NCBI GenBank assembly: GCA_902764575.1
Contig: CACWWI010000001.1
Span: 1-40,570, forward strand
Origin: an uncultured Coriobacteriaceae bacterium
Lineage (GTDB): Bacteria; Actinomycetota; Coriobacteriia; Coriobacteriales; Eggerthellaceae
Reading direction: 5' to 3'
DNA length: 40,570 bases
Position 1 is the first letter of the stretch, and each line of letters starts with the position of its first letter. Below the pieces are notes generated by a model. It did not search any database. It saw only the letters and a list, made by a program, of their open reading frames with translations, and had not been told where the DNA came from. Positions 14,550 to 23,379 of the stretch are shown here, in pieces. Made by a program: the position numbers and the translations under genes.

Positions 14550-15545
14550 ATGCTGTTCAAAGAAGACGAAACTGCTCGAGCGGAAGCAGCTGCTGTGCGT
14601 ACGAATGCCGCATGGTACCGCTGGACGCACGACCTCGTGAAGGTTACCGGCAAAGACGCTGAAAGGTTCCTCGACTGGATTCTCGTCAACACGATCGCCG
14701 GTCTCCCGGTCGGCAGGGGCAAATACACGACGATGCTCGACGAGGCAGGCGGGATTATCGACGACCTCGTTGTCTTCCACAAGGACGAGGGGCTGTGGTG
14801 GCTGTCCACGCTGTACGGTCCGCATGCGGTGAAATGGTTCGACGCGCACGCGGAAGGGTTCGAGGTCGCCTATGAGGACATCACCCAGGAAATCGACATG
14901 TACGCCGTTCAAGGCCCGAATTCCGCAAAGGTCATGAACGAGCTCGTTGCCGATTCTGTTGATGAGCTCAAGCGCTTCCAGATCATCGAAGGCGCTATCG
15001 GCGGCATCGCCGTGACCATCGACCGCGGTGGGTTCACCGGCGAACTCGGATACGAGATCTACTGCGCACGCGAGGATTCCGCAGCTGTCGCCGAGGCGAT
15101 CGAGGCCGCTGCCGCCAAACACGACGCGCCGCGGTGCAAGACCCTCGAAGTGTACGTCCGCTCGCTTCCCATGGAGAAGGGCATGGCGCTGCGCCAGGAC
15201 TACAAGGGACTCACGCCCTTCGAGGCAAACCTTGGCTGGTCGGTGCGCATGGACAAGGACTTCCTTGGCAAGGAGGCACTCGAAGCGGCCCAGGCGGAAG
15301 GCCCCAAGCACGCCTTCGTCGGCATCGAGATCGAACGCGAGAGCTACGAGGACATCGCGCAGAACGAGATAATCCGCAAGCGCGGCATCCCCGTTGGCAT
15401 CTGCCGCCAGATGATTTACGGATACACGGTCGATAAGAACATCGGCTTCGGCATTGTGGATGCGACCAAGGTGCCGATCGGCACGCGCGTGACCATCGGC
15501 CCGAACGATTCGCCAGCCGTCATCGTCGAACCCAAGTGGTGCTAG
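14550..15545 (+). CDS. GcvT-like tetrahydrofolate-dependent aminomethyl/methyltransferase
   Basis: A 331-residue protein of the glycine-cleavage T-protein family. It has the folate-binding landmarks: RGKYTTMLDEAGGIIDDLVV with the catalytic-type aspartate pair, GGFTGELGYEIY, and MEKGMALRQDYKGLTPFEAN followed by LGWSVRMDK and FLGKEAL. No GcvH, GcvP or lipoate enzymes lie nearby, so it is not part of a standard glycine-cleavage operon. Relatives include DmdA (DMSP demethylase), LigM/DesA (aryl methyl ether demethylases) and sarcosine/dimethylglycine enzymes, all of which pass a methyl or methylene group to tetrahydrofolate. The ribosome site GGAGG precedes ATG 14550. Being between an unknown cysteine protein and a dehydrogenase, it probably demethylates a dietary or host compound. 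The substrate cannot be told. Confidence 0.85.
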   Translation: MLFKEDETARAEAAAVRTNAAWYRWTHDLVKVTGKDAERFLDWILVNTIAGLPVGRGKYTTMLDEAGGIIDDLVVFHKDEGLWWLSTLYGPHAVKWFDAHAEGFEVAYEDITQEIDMYAVQGPNSAKVMNELVADSVDELKRFQIIEGAIGGIAVTIDRGGFTGELGYEIYCAREDSAAVAEAIEAAAAKHDAPRCKTLEVYVRSLPMEKGMALRQDYKGLTPFEANLGWSVRMDKDFLGKEALEAAQAEGPKHAFVGIEIERESYEDIAQNEIIRKRGIPVGICRQMIYGYTVDKNIGFGIVDATKVPIGTRVTIGPNDSPAVIVEPKWC

Positions 15546-15558
15546 GGAGGAGAAAGCC

Positions 15559-16377
15559 ATGAGCACGAACGAAGGACGCACTATTCTGGTCGTGGGCGGC
15601 GCCTGCGGCATGGGCGCGGCGACGGTCACCGCACTGTACCGCCAAGGCGCGAACCTGATCGTCCTCGACATCAACGAGGAGGCAATGGAGGAGCTCATCG
15701 AGGACGAGGAGCTTGAGAACGGCCCCGGCACGCTGCATTTCGTGGCAGGCGACGTGAACGATGCTTCCGTTCGTCAAAATGCCATCGATTACGCGAAGGA
15801 AAAGTTCGGCACACTGGATGCGCTGCTTTACATCGCCGGTGTACTCGACCTCATGTGCCCCGCGCACAAGACCGATGATGAGCTGTACGACTACGTCATG
15901 GACGTGAACGTGAACTCATGCTTCCGCATGTGCCGCGATTGTCTGCCGCTTCTGTGGGACCATGAGGGTCTGCCGGCAAGCATCGTGATAGTCGGTTCCG
16001 TAGGCGGCCAGGTCGGCTCGTCGGCCGGTGCGGCCTACATCACCTCGAAGCACGCTGTTTTGGGCCTCGCGCGCAACCTCGCGCACACCTACCGCTTCCG
16101 CAACGTGCGCACTAACGTGGTGAACCCAGGCGCATGTGTCACGGACATCCTCGCCAACGCGATGGAGAAATGGCCCGACCGCGACGTCATGGACGCCGAA
16201 GGCAACGAGCTGTACAACGTCCGCGGCGCCGTGGCGCTCGGCGTGGACTACGACGGCAACAACATCACCGGTTGGCCCGAGGACATCGCCAACGCCATCC
16301 TGTACCTGATCAGCGATGAAGCGCACTACGTCAACGGCGCACAACTGAACGTCGATGGCGGTTGGACGAGCTTTTAA
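15559..16377 (+). CDS. Short-chain dehydrogenase/reductase (classical SDR)
   Basis: A 272-residue NAD(P)-dependent oxidoreductase. The cofactor motif is GGACGMGAA (GxxxGxG; ~residues 13-21), with an aspartate at the end of strand 2 (VLDIN), which favours NAD. The catalytic set is intact: GSVGGQVG (serine), YITSK (Tyr and Lys), and NVNVNS in the middle; it ends with the classical YVNGAQLNVDGGW. The ribosome site GGGAGGAG precedes ATG 15559. As the last gene of the operon it probably oxidises or reduces an alcohol/ketone of the compound handled by the GcvT-like protein. A hydroxysteroid dehydrogenase role is possible, as many gut SDRs act on bile acids, but nothing here proves it. Confidence 0.88.
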   Translation: MSTNEGRTILVVGGACGMGAATVTALYRQGANLIVLDINEEAMEELIEDEELENGPGTLHFVAGDVNDASVRQNAIDYAKEKFGTLDALLYIAGVLDLMCPAHKTDDELYDYVMDVNVNSCFRMCRDCLPLLWDHEGLPASIVIVGSVGGQVGSSAGAAYITSKHAVLGLARNLAHTYRFRNVRTNVVNPGACVTDILANAMEKWPDRDVMDAEGNELYNVRGAVALGVDYDGNNITGWPEDIANAILYLISDEAHYVNGAQLNVDGGWTSF

Positions 16378-16426
16378 TTGCCGACAGTCAGTGTTCGATG
16401 GCCTATTGATGGTGGCATCAATGGCA

Positions 16427-16459
16427 GAAACCGCCCGTCTATCCAACGGGCGGTTTCTT
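16427..16459 (+). terminator. Rho-independent terminator of the GcvT/SDR operon
   Basis: A perfect 12-base stem, GAAACCGCCCGT (16427-16438) and ACGGGCGGTTTC (16446-16457), with a 7-base loop and a short T-run that blends into TTGC. It closes the operon 50 bases after the SDR stop codon. Confidence 0.85.
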
Positions 16460-16481
16460 GCATTCATGCAAGTCAACTCCT

Positions 16482-16508
16482 GGTTGATTTCTTTAACCGA
16501 AATCAACC
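16482..16508. promoter_or_regulatory. Inverted repeat ahead of the CPBP gene
   Basis: A perfect 10-base inverted repeat, GGTTGATTTC (16482-16491) and GAAATCAACC (16499-16508), with a 7-base centre. No T-run follows, so it is not a terminator. It lies 100 bases ahead of the CPBP gene and shortly after the previous operon's terminator, where a promoter for the CPBP gene must be. It may be an operator. Confidence 0.4.
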
Positions 16509-16607
16509 CCTCGTCGCTCGGCAACTGCACCCATACGCCGTATCCTTGGAATCTATGAAAGAGCCTCGCTTCAAGCGCATCAGAGAGAGCATTCGGGAGG
16601 TTGTCCG

Positions 16608-17507
16608 ATGAAACGCCTTGCAATCTATCTCGTAGTTACTTTTGGCCTTACCTGGGGATTGCTTATCCCAGCAGGATTCTTGCTCGGCACGTTCGAGAAT
16701 GGCGAAGAATCATCGCTGGCCATGATAGGCCTCATAGCGCTTAGCATGTTCTTCCCGCTTGCCGGTGCGCTCGTAGCCAACTTCGCCTGCAGGCCCGAAG
16801 ACCGCATCGACCTTTGCTGGCGCCCGCGCATCACGCAAAATGTGCGCAGCTATCTGATCGCCTGGTTCACGCCGGCAGCGATCGCGCTTATCGGATGCGT
16901 AGTGTTCTTCGCCGTCAACCCGCGCCTGTTCGACCCGACGATGCGGTTCTTCATCGAGTCGAGCGCCGCCGCTGCGGGGCTTGCACCCGACACGCTTGCG
17001 AGCCAGATGCCCCCGGTCCCCATCCTGATAGGTGCAACCTTCGCTTCGGCACTTACCATCGCGCCGTTCATAAACATGATCCCCGCATTCGGCGAGGAGC
17101 TCGGGTGGCGCGGCATGCTGTTCCCCACCCTCGCCGAGCTCATGTCCAAGCGCTCAGCTGCGCTGGTCACGGGCGTCATCTGGGGGTTGTGGCATGCGCC
17201 GGCCATCGCGATGGGACACAACTACGGCATGGGCTACGAGGGGTTCCCCATCGCCGGCATCCTTACGATGACATTGCTGTGCACTGCCATGTCCTGCTGG
17301 CTGTCGCTTCTGCGCACGCAATCCGGCAGCGTATGGCCGTGCGCTCTGGCGCATGGCGCCTTCAACGCAGTTGCCAACATAGGAGTGGTGCTCTGCTCGG
17401 TCGGGCAGACGCTTTTCGGTCCCAGTCCGCTCGGCCTGGTAGCTGGCATCCCGCTGATGGCGCTTGGCGTGTTCTGCTGGTTCCGCCTATCCAACGTACG
17501 TGCCTAG
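16608..17507 (+). CDS. CPBP-family intramembrane metalloprotease/immunity protein
   Basis: A 299-residue protein with about eight hydrophobic segments. The conserved CPBP (Abi) motifs are all present: motif 1 FGEELGWRGML (the paired glutamates and arginine, ~residues 163-172), motif 2 WGLWHAP (histidine) and motif 3 CALAHGAFNA (histidine and Asn). These form the glutamic-type intramembrane protease centre. The family includes CAAX prenyl-protein proteases and bacterial proteins used in bacteriocin immunity or membrane-protein processing. The start at 16608 follows CGGGAGG. It is a single gene in its own transcript, so the substrate is unknown. Confidence 0.88.
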   Translation: MKRLAIYLVVTFGLTWGLLIPAGFLLGTFENGEESSLAMIGLIALSMFFPLAGALVANFACRPEDRIDLCWRPRITQNVRSYLIAWFTPAAIALIGCVVFFAVNPRLFDPTMRFFIESSAAAAGLAPDTLASQMPPVPILIGATFASALTIAPFINMIPAFGEELGWRGMLFPTLAELMSKRSAALVTGVIWGLWHAPAIAMGHNYGMGYEGFPIAGILTMTLLCTAMSCWLSLLRTQSGSVWPCALAHGAFNAVANIGVVLCSVGQTLFGPSPLGLVAGIPLMALGVFCWFRLSNVRA

Positions 17508-17688
17508 TATTGCAAGAACGCGGACGGCGAGCCAAAAGCAAGTCGCATAACGCGCTTTCCGTTGCCCCGTTCATTTCAGCGACCTTTTCATCGCGAGCAT
17601 GCGTTCGAAGCCCGCCATTTGGCGTAGAATGGGCAAAGCCGATTGGTAACGGCAAAGACGAAAGTGAATCATAGGGAGAGGAGCAGCA

Positions 17689-19041
17689 ATGAAGCAACTC
17701 CGCAAGTCATCGCTCTTCGCATTATTCACGTTCATCACGGCCATCGCGCTGGCCCTCGCGGGATGTGCGGGGACCGCAGCGAGCTCGGGTTCGTCGAGCA
17801 GCGCGAGCAGCTCCGCAGGCGGCGCGTCGAGCGCTTCGGTCGCTCCGAGCGTCAATACGGCTGCACACAGCCAGATGACGCTCGACCTCATGGAGATGCT
17901 GGATAACGATCCCGACCTGAAGGCGCTTGTCGAAAAATCGCTCGCCAAGGCTTGGGAGATAAACCCCGACCCGAAGACGAACCCGGCCAAGAACCTCGAC
18001 GAGCTTTACCAGTTCACGGACTGGGCCCAGACGTGCCTTCCCTGGGACGTCATCGAGGGAAAGCCGAATGGCAAGCTGTACGAGCACATCGACCAATCGC
18101 TTGACGTGTTCTACTTCCTGTTCGACCAGCCGCTCGAAGAGCTCGAGGGCAAGGGCTACTATTACCCGTCGCTTCAATACCACGCGCCCATCCGCAGCTG
18201 GATCAAGACCTACGCCGCCGCGTGGGGGCAGTTCCTGTCGTCGCCTGACAGCTGGAACGACAAGTATTACGAGCTCGCATGCTCCGACGAGCGCTTCAAC
18301 ATGTCGAGCGGGTGGTACGGTGACAAGAACATTTGGACGACATTTAACGACTGGTTCGCGCGCCGTCTCGTTGACCAGCCGTCTTCGCATCCGATCGATC
18401 AGAACGCGGACGTCGTCTTCCCTTGCGACAGCACGCCCCAGGGTGTGTGGCCAATCGACGAAAACGGCAATTTCGGGCTCGATGACGGCGGAGTGGCGCT
18501 CAAATCCGCGCGCTTTAACAACATCGCGAACCTGCTGAGCCCCTCGAGCGAGTACGCCCAGAGCTTCAACGGCGGCACGTTCACGCACACGTTCCTCGAC
18601 GTGAACGACTACCACCGCTACCATTTCCCCGTCAGCGGCACCATCGTCGAAGTCAAGAAAATCCCGGCGCAGGACGCCGCAGGCGGCGTGACTGTCTGGG
18701 ACGAGAAGCTCGGGCGTTATGTCCTCGAAGATAAAAACCCCGGTTGGCAGTCAATCGAGACGCGAGACCTCGTGGTCGTCGACACAGGCGAGTACGGCCT
18801 GGTGGCCATACTGCCCACCGCCATGAGCCAGGTGAGCTCGTGCAACTTCGAGGACAGCGTCTTGGTCGGCGCGCATGTGGAGAAGGGCGACCCGATGGGC
18901 TACTTCCTGTTCGGCGGCAGCGACATCTGCATGGTGTTCCAAGCTGGCGTGAACGTCGATTACCTACCGGTCCAGAAATCCGACGGAACCTATGACCATG
19001 TGCTCATGGGGCAGGCGCTCGCAAACCTGAGTAAGAAATAG
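17689..19041 (+). CDS. Lipoprotein of the phosphatidylserine decarboxylase family
   Basis: A 450-residue protein. It begins with a lipoprotein signal (hydrophobic run, lipobox LALAGC with C26) and a Ser/Ala-rich tether to ~residue 58, so it sits outside the membrane. Residues ~95-225 (AWGQFLSSPDSWN, then SSGWYGDKNIWTTFNDWFARR) look like the extra N-terminal domain seen in PsiD-type decarboxylases. The catalytic domain follows: DYHRYHFPVSG (H309, H312) and FGGSDICMVF (S411). The latter replaces the usual LGST/GSS, where the chain cuts itself to make its pyruvoyl cofactor. PSD enzymes decarboxylate phosphatidylserine to phosphatidylethanolamine and are normally membrane-bound; PsiD relatives decarboxylate tryptophan. 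The serine for self-cleavage is present. A free amino acid or other substrate at the surface is plausible. ATG 17689 follows GGGAGAGGAG. Confidence 0.82.
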   Translation: MKQLRKSSLFALFTFITAIALALAGCAGTAASSGSSSSASSSAGGASSASVAPSVNTAAHSQMTLDLMEMLDNDPDLKALVEKSLAKAWEINPDPKTNPAKNLDELYQFTDWAQTCLPWDVIEGKPNGKLYEHIDQSLDVFYFLFDQPLEELEGKGYYYPSLQYHAPIRSWIKTYAAAWGQFLSSPDSWNDKYYELACSDERFNMSSGWYGDKNIWTTFNDWFARRLVDQPSSHPIDQNADVVFPCDSTPQGVWPIDENGNFGLDDGGVALKSARFNNIANLLSPSSEYAQSFNGGTFTHTFLDVNDYHRYHFPVSGTIVEVKKIPAQDAAGGVTVWDEKLGRYVLEDKNPGWQSIETRDLVVVDTGEYGLVAILPTAMSQVSSCNFEDSVLVGAHVEKGDPMGYFLFGGSDICMVFQAGVNVDYLPVQKSDGTYDHVLMGQALANLSKK

Positions 19042-19066
19042 CCTGGTAGGCGGCAAACGCAAAACC

Positions 19067-19702
19067 CTAGCTTGCCAGTGCGGCACCCATTTCGCGGACC
19101 GTATTGCATTCCTCGGGAAACACCGTTTCGCGGCGGTTCTGCTTGGCCTGGGGATCGAACATCGACCATTCCCAATCGGTCTTGCCATAGTCTTTAAGCT
19201 GCAGCGTGTCTCCGCACACGAACGTCTGCGTGGGGCCCACGAACCGCGATAGCGTCTGTTGGTAGCCTTCGACCAGGTTCGCGTACATCGTGTCGGGGGC
19301 GTTGCTTGTCATGATGAGCAGCACGGGGATAAGGCGCTCGTTGCAGCAAGGACGCTCCACGTTGTACGTGAGGTTCTGGAATATGAGCCGCTCGTACAGC
19401 GCCCTAAACGACGCGCTCATCTCGCTCAGGTAGTTGGGCGACCCGATGATGAGCCCGTCGGCTTCCCGGATGGCGTCCAGCACGGGAGTGAGGCCATCGC
19501 GGCAGATGCAGCGGCCCGCATACTTCTGCTTCTTGCAACCGAAGCACGAGATGCAACCCGTGTACTTCTCCAGTCGGTACAGGTCGAACTTCTGCACCGT
19601 AGCGCCTTCGCTTTCCGCGCCCTGCGCCGCCTCAGTCACGAGGATGTCGGTGTTCCAGCCCTTACGAGGACTCGCGTTCACTGCGACGATTGTCTTGCCC
19701 AT
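19067..19702 (-). CDS. Flavodoxin-fold NAD(P)H-dependent oxidoreductase
   Basis: A 211-residue iron-sulfur-flavoprotein-like reductase. KTIVAVNASPRKGWNTD is the FMN-phosphate loop; CISCFGCKKQKYAGRCICRD (~residues 50-69) is the cysteine segment that in relatives binds a 4Fe-4S cluster; ADGLIIGSPNYLSEMSASFRALYERL is the second flavin-contact loop. It belongs to the same group as the gene at 3452-4138. Start 19702 is preferred because AAAGGA lies at suitable distance; an upstream in-frame ATG at 19720 is possible. It converges on the lipoprotein gene with a 25-base gap and no clear terminator. Confidence 0.82.
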   Translation of the reverse strand: MGKTIVAVNASPRKGWNTDILVTEAAQGAESEGATVQKFDLYRLEKYTGCISCFGCKKQKYAGRCICRDGLTPVLDAIREADGLIIGSPNYLSEMSASFRALYERLIFQNLTYNVERPCCNERLIPVLLIMTSNAPDTMYANLVEGYQQTLSRFVGPTQTFVCGDTLQLKDYGKTDWEWSMFDPQAKQNRRETVFPEECNTVREMGAALAS

Positions 19703-19748
19703 TGCCCATCCTTTCCGCACATCAAAACCCGCTCAGAGCGAGCTGAGC

Positions 19749-21161
19749 CTATAGCCTCCGGTCACGGCTCGGGTGGGCCTCGTAGTACGCTTTCTTGTCG
19801 TCGTACATCAGCTCGTCGGAAAGGCGCATCGCCCTGCGCACGTCCTCGCCGTCCTTTGCCAAGCAACCGCCGATGGCGAAGACGACGTCCTCGTACTTCT
19901 TCGAGGCTTCGCGCAACGCTTCGATCTTGCGCTCTACGTCTTGTTCTGTGGCGCCGACCATGAGGGCGAGGAACTCGTCTCCACCGACCCTGAACGCCTC
20001 TTCGTCGTTGAACACGTCGAGCATCGCACGTGCGGCGTTCTTGAGCAGCTCGTCGCCTGCGTCGTGGCCTCCCGCATCGTTGACGCGCTTCAAGCCGTTC
20101 AAGTCGGCGAACACGACACCTATCGTCTTGCCGCCGCCGAACTCGCCACCTTGAAGGCTATCCACGCGGTTATTCATCTCGTTGCGGTTGAGCAAACCGG
20201 TGAGCATGTCCCTCGAGCTCAACACGCGCAGCTTGTCCATAAGCAAGTGCGAGCTGATCTCCAGCCCCAGCACATAGGTCGTGAGCTCGAGCGTTTCCTT
20301 GATCCTACCCGCGTTTTCCGGGGCAAAGTTCGTAGCCCACATGTATCCCAGCAACTCGTTTTGGAACTTGATCGGAAACAGCACGATGGTCTCCACGCCG
20401 AATCGCGCCAGCGATTCCTGCCAAACCGGGTTGCGCTCTTTCACGACTTCCATGTCCTGCTCGCTCTTGACGACCAAGCAGTTGCTGCCCGCAATGGTGT
20501 CTTCCCATGTTTTCGCGTGCTCGTATAAGTTGACCTCCTCGATGTTGGCCCGTTTCGGCATCTCGGACCATTCGACGATGTCCTCGCAGAGGACCTCGCA
20601 GGTTTGCGCTTCCTCGTCCAACAGGAAAACACAGCAGTACTCGGATTCGCACAGCTCGCGGATATCCTTGATGACGTCGTCCATGGTGGCCCTGAAATCA
20701 CGCGAGCCGCTGAGCTTCAGGCTGGTCTCCAGGACGGCGGATGCCAGCTCGCCCGACACGTTCGAGAGCCGTTCGGTGCTCGGCTCGAAGTTTATCTCCA
20801 TGGTGTACGTGCAGTAGCAGATGTTCCCGTCATCGGGCCCCAACGGCAAGAACGTCATGTTGAACCAGACGTCCATGCGGTCGGGGTGCGCATACGAATG
20901 GAGGCACTTCTTGTGCACGGCCGAACGGTAGCAGTAGTCCTCGAAGTTCAAGTCTTTGGTGAAATAACGCGTGTATATGCTATTGGGCACGAACTCGGTT
21001 GTGAGCATCTGCGTACCAGGAGCGGGCTTCTCGATCGAGTCGATATAGGCACGGTTGCCTGTAACGATACGGATATCTCCATAGCGATCGTTATCGAGTT
21101 TCTCCACCGATACGACGCACGTCATCGCATCGATGCCATCAACAACGCTTTGGAAGTCCAT
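19749..21161 (-). CDS. GGDEF diguanylate cyclase with N-terminal sensor and GAF domain
   Basis: A 470-residue protein without membrane segments. Residues ~1-140 look PAS-like (NDRYGDIRIVTGNRAYIDSI; FNMTFLPL), residues ~160-300 are a GAF domain (MDDVIKDIRELCESEYCCVFL to LLGYMWATNF), and residues ~310-470 are a GGDEF domain with SRDMLTGLLNRNEMN, FADLNGLKRVND and FRVGGDEFLAL. The signature is intact, so it should make cyclic di-GMP from two GTP. No RxxD inhibitory site precedes the signature. The start at 21161 follows AGGAG, and a good promoter lies at 21200-21228. It is divergent from the LRR operon. Confidence 0.88.
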   Translation of the reverse strand: MDFQSVVDGIDAMTCVVSVEKLDNDRYGDIRIVTGNRAYIDSIEKPAPGTQMLTTEFVPNSIYTRYFTKDLNFEDYCYRSAVHKKCLHSYAHPDRMDVWFNMTFLPLGPDDGNICYCTYTMEINFEPSTERLSNVSGELASAVLETSLKLSGSRDFRATMDDVIKDIRELCESEYCCVFLLDEEAQTCEVLCEDIVEWSEMPKRANIEEVNLYEHAKTWEDTIAGSNCLVVKSEQDMEVVKERNPVWQESLARFGVETIVLFPIKFQNELLGYMWATNFAPENAGRIKETLELTTYVLGLEISSHLLMDKLRVLSSRDMLTGLLNRNEMNNRVDSLQGGEFGGGKTIGVVFADLNGLKRVNDAGGHDAGDELLKNAARAMLDVFNDEEAFRVGGDEFLALMVGATEQDVERKIEALREASKKYEDVVFAIGGCLAKDGEDVRRAMRLSDELMYDDKKAYYEAHPSRDRRL

Positions 21162-21199
21162 GATTCTCCTAAAACCTGGGAGTTTGCTATTAATTGGCA

Positions 21200-21228
21200 T
21201 TATAGCCCTCATAGCTCCGCATGCCCAT
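21200..21228 (-). promoter_or_regulatory. Promoter of the GGDEF gene
   Basis: On the minus strand a perfect -10 TATAAT (21205-21200) and a -35 TGGGCA (21228-21223), 17 bases apart. Transcription would begin near 21193, leaving a leader of about 32 bases that holds AGGAG. Confidence 0.55.
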
Positions 21229-21283
21229 CGACGCACCTCACAAACCAAAACCACGTTGGTAAAAGAACACGTGCGCGCTTGTC

Positions 21284-21292
21284 TGCTAGAAT
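21284..21292 (+). promoter_or_regulatory. Likely extended -10 promoter of the LRR-VWA-MoxR operon
   Basis: TGC directly before TAGAAT (21287-21292) makes an extended -10 element; no good -35 is seen. It lies 60 bases ahead of the ATG at 21352 and faces away from the GGDEF promoter. Confidence 0.4.
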
Positions 21293-21351
21293 CCCAACCA
21301 TGACCGTAACTGCTTTCGTAAAGGACAGTCGCATCGAATTGCGGTGAGGCT

Positions 21352-23370
21352 ATGGGCAGGACCCCAGAAGGCTACGAGTACGTCGCAGTTGACGGCGGCG
21401 TGCGCATTGAACGGTGCACAGTTCGTGCGCAGAGTCTCGTGATGCCCGAAAGCATCGACGGGATGCCGGTCACATCAATCGCGCCCTACGCTTTCGAGGG
21501 AAATGCAGAGATCCGCGACCTCGCATGCCCTTCCCAGGTGGTGGAAATCGGCTCGCGGGCGTTCGCCAACTGCACCGCGCTCGAGCGCATAACCTTTCCC
21601 GTCAAGCTCACGCGCTACGACAACTCGTGGGTTGCCGGTTGCGCCCGACTCGAGGAAATCGTATTGCCCGGAGGTGTCATCGACCTCGACCTCCCCTCCC
21701 CTGCGCCCTCGGGCGTGAAGCGCGTGGTCATCGGCCCGATGACGCGCACCGTGCAAATCGCGCGCACGTGGAAGACGCGTTTGATTCACGTGGGCGTTCA
21801 CCCCGAAAACCCTTGGCTGAGCTCGGATGGAACCTGCGTCTATAGCGCCGATGGCACCGAGCTCATCGTGCATGCGACGAAATCGCCAGATGTCTCGGTC
21901 GCGCAAGGCTGCCTGCGAATCGCAGCGCGCGCCTTCGAGCACGAGAAGCACCTCGAGCACGTAAACCTGCCCGAGGGCGTATGCGACATCGGCGAGCGCG
22001 CCTTCGCCGAATCGACGCTGAGCCGCTTCGAGTCGCCGGGCAGTTTGCGCAGCATCCGACGCGAGGCATTTGCCGGATGCCAGTCGCTTCGCGAGGTGGA
22101 CCTCGCCGAGGGACTGCGCGAAATCGAATCGCGCGCCTTCGCCGAATGCACGGCGTGCACGGGAATCCGCATACCCGCCAGCGTCGCGCGCGTGGAGCTC
22201 AAGGCTTTCGAAGACGCCGGGCTGCAACCTGTCGGCGACAATCCGACACTCGCCGTGAGCGCCCACAGCAAGGTCCTGTTCATCGACGAGGCGGGAGTCC
22301 TCTGCGAGCGTACCGGCGACGGCGTTGCGGTGCTCGAGGCGCTCGACGGGCAAACGAAGCGGTATCGCACGCCCAACGGCGCGGTACGCGTGAGCGCGCG
22401 GGCGTTCTTCGGCCACCCGAGCCTCGAGCAGCTGGAAATCGCAGAAGGCGTAACCTGCATAGAGCGCGAAGCGTTCATGCGCTGCGAGCACTTGCGCAGC
22501 GTGAGCCTGCCGGAAAGCCTGCAGGAACTAGGCGACCGGGCGTTCGCGACCACGGCCCTCTCCTCGTGCGCCGTGCCAGCCGGTGTAAAGCACCTGGGGG
22601 AATGCGCGCTCGCGTTCAACTTCAAGAACTGGCATCCGACGACCAATCCGCCCGAGGCGCGCGCCCATGTGACGCTGGAGCCGGGAAACAACCGCTACTT
22701 CGTGGAACGCGGCCTGCTGTACGAGCGGTACGAAGGAAGGGCGACCCGCGTCGTGCTCTACGTCGGCCCCGACATCGACCTTGCCGTAAGGCGGGACGCG
22801 CGCAGCATCGCCCCGTACGCGTTTTTCGGCGTGCAGGGCATTCGGGAGCTGCGCCTTCCCGCGGGAATCCCAACCGGCGAGGCGAGCTTCGCCATGCGAA
22901 AGCCTCCGGAGCGCATAGTGATCGAGGGAGAAGACGGCATCTCGTTCGACGCCATGCACGACTGGCGGGGCGTCTGCGCGCTGCAACGCGCGTTTGCGGG
23001 CGACGGCACCACGAACGCGAAGCTCCTATGCACGACCTTCGACGAAGAAGCGCTGAGCGCGCAGCTCGATTACGAGGCGTTCCGCTACATGCTCGCCCGC
23101 CTCGCACGCCCGGACCACCTGGAGGCGAAGGCTCGCCAAACCTTCATGCAGACGTTTCGCGAGCAGCTTTCCGATGCGTGCATCGCGTTCGCGCGCCACG
23201 ACGACAGGACGTGCGTTGACGCGCTTGCGGAGCTGGGATTGATCTCGGAAACGAACATCGACCAGGCCGTCGAGGCCGCATCCACCGCCAACAGCGCGCC
23301 GATCATGGCCCGCCTGCACGAGCTCAAACGCACGCGCTTCCGGGCTGCGGCGCAGAGCTACGAGCTGTAA
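21352..23370 (+). CDS. Cytosolic leucine-rich-repeat (BspA/LRR_5-type) protein
   Basis: A 672-residue protein with repeated LRR_5 units: IAPYAFEGNAEIRDLACP, IGSRAFANCTALERITFP, IAARAFEHEKHLEHVNLP, IGERAFAESTLSRFESP, IRREAFAGCQSLREVDLA, IESRAFAECTACTGIRIP, VSARAFFGHPSLEQLEIA, IEREAFMRCEHLRSVSLP and others, over ~residues 40-440. No signal peptide or anchor is present, although such repeats are mostly known from surface proteins. The C-terminal ~170 residues are helical and ankyrin-like in tone (LDYEAFRYMLARLARP; AELGLISETNIDQAVEAA). The next gene starts 9 bases after its stop, so LRR, VWA and MoxR proteins are made together. It probably recognises a protein partner for the ATPase pair. Function is unknown. 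Confidence 0.85.
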   Translation: MGRTPEGYEYVAVDGGVRIERCTVRAQSLVMPESIDGMPVTSIAPYAFEGNAEIRDLACPSQVVEIGSRAFANCTALERITFPVKLTRYDNSWVAGCARLEEIVLPGGVIDLDLPSPAPSGVKRVVIGPMTRTVQIARTWKTRLIHVGVHPENPWLSSDGTCVYSADGTELIVHATKSPDVSVAQGCLRIAARAFEHEKHLEHVNLPEGVCDIGERAFAESTLSRFESPGSLRSIRREAFAGCQSLREVDLAEGLREIESRAFAECTACTGIRIPASVARVELKAFEDAGLQPVGDNPTLAVSAHSKVLFIDEAGVLCERTGDGVAVLEALDGQTKRYRTPNGAVRVSARAFFGHPSLEQLEIAEGVTCIEREAFMRCEHLRSVSLPESLQELGDRAFATTALSSCAVPAGVKHLGECALAFNFKNWHPTTNPPEARAHVTLEPGNNRYFVERGLLYERYEGRATRVVLYVGPDIDLAVRRDARSIAPYAFFGVQGIRELRLPAGIPTGEASFAMRKPPERIVIEGEDGISFDAMHDWRGVCALQRAFAGDGTTNAKLLCTTFDEEALSAQLDYEAFRYMLARLARPDHLEAKARQTFMQTFREQLSDACIAFARHDDRTCVDALAELGLISETNIDQAVEAASTANSAPIMARLHELKRTRFRAAAQSYEL

Positions 23371-23379
23371 GGAGCTGCC

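Noticed and set aside
14208-15731. A 507-codon frame on the minus strand
   Set aside because: Antisense to the GcvT-like and neighbouring genes, with no ribosome site and no recognisable motif.
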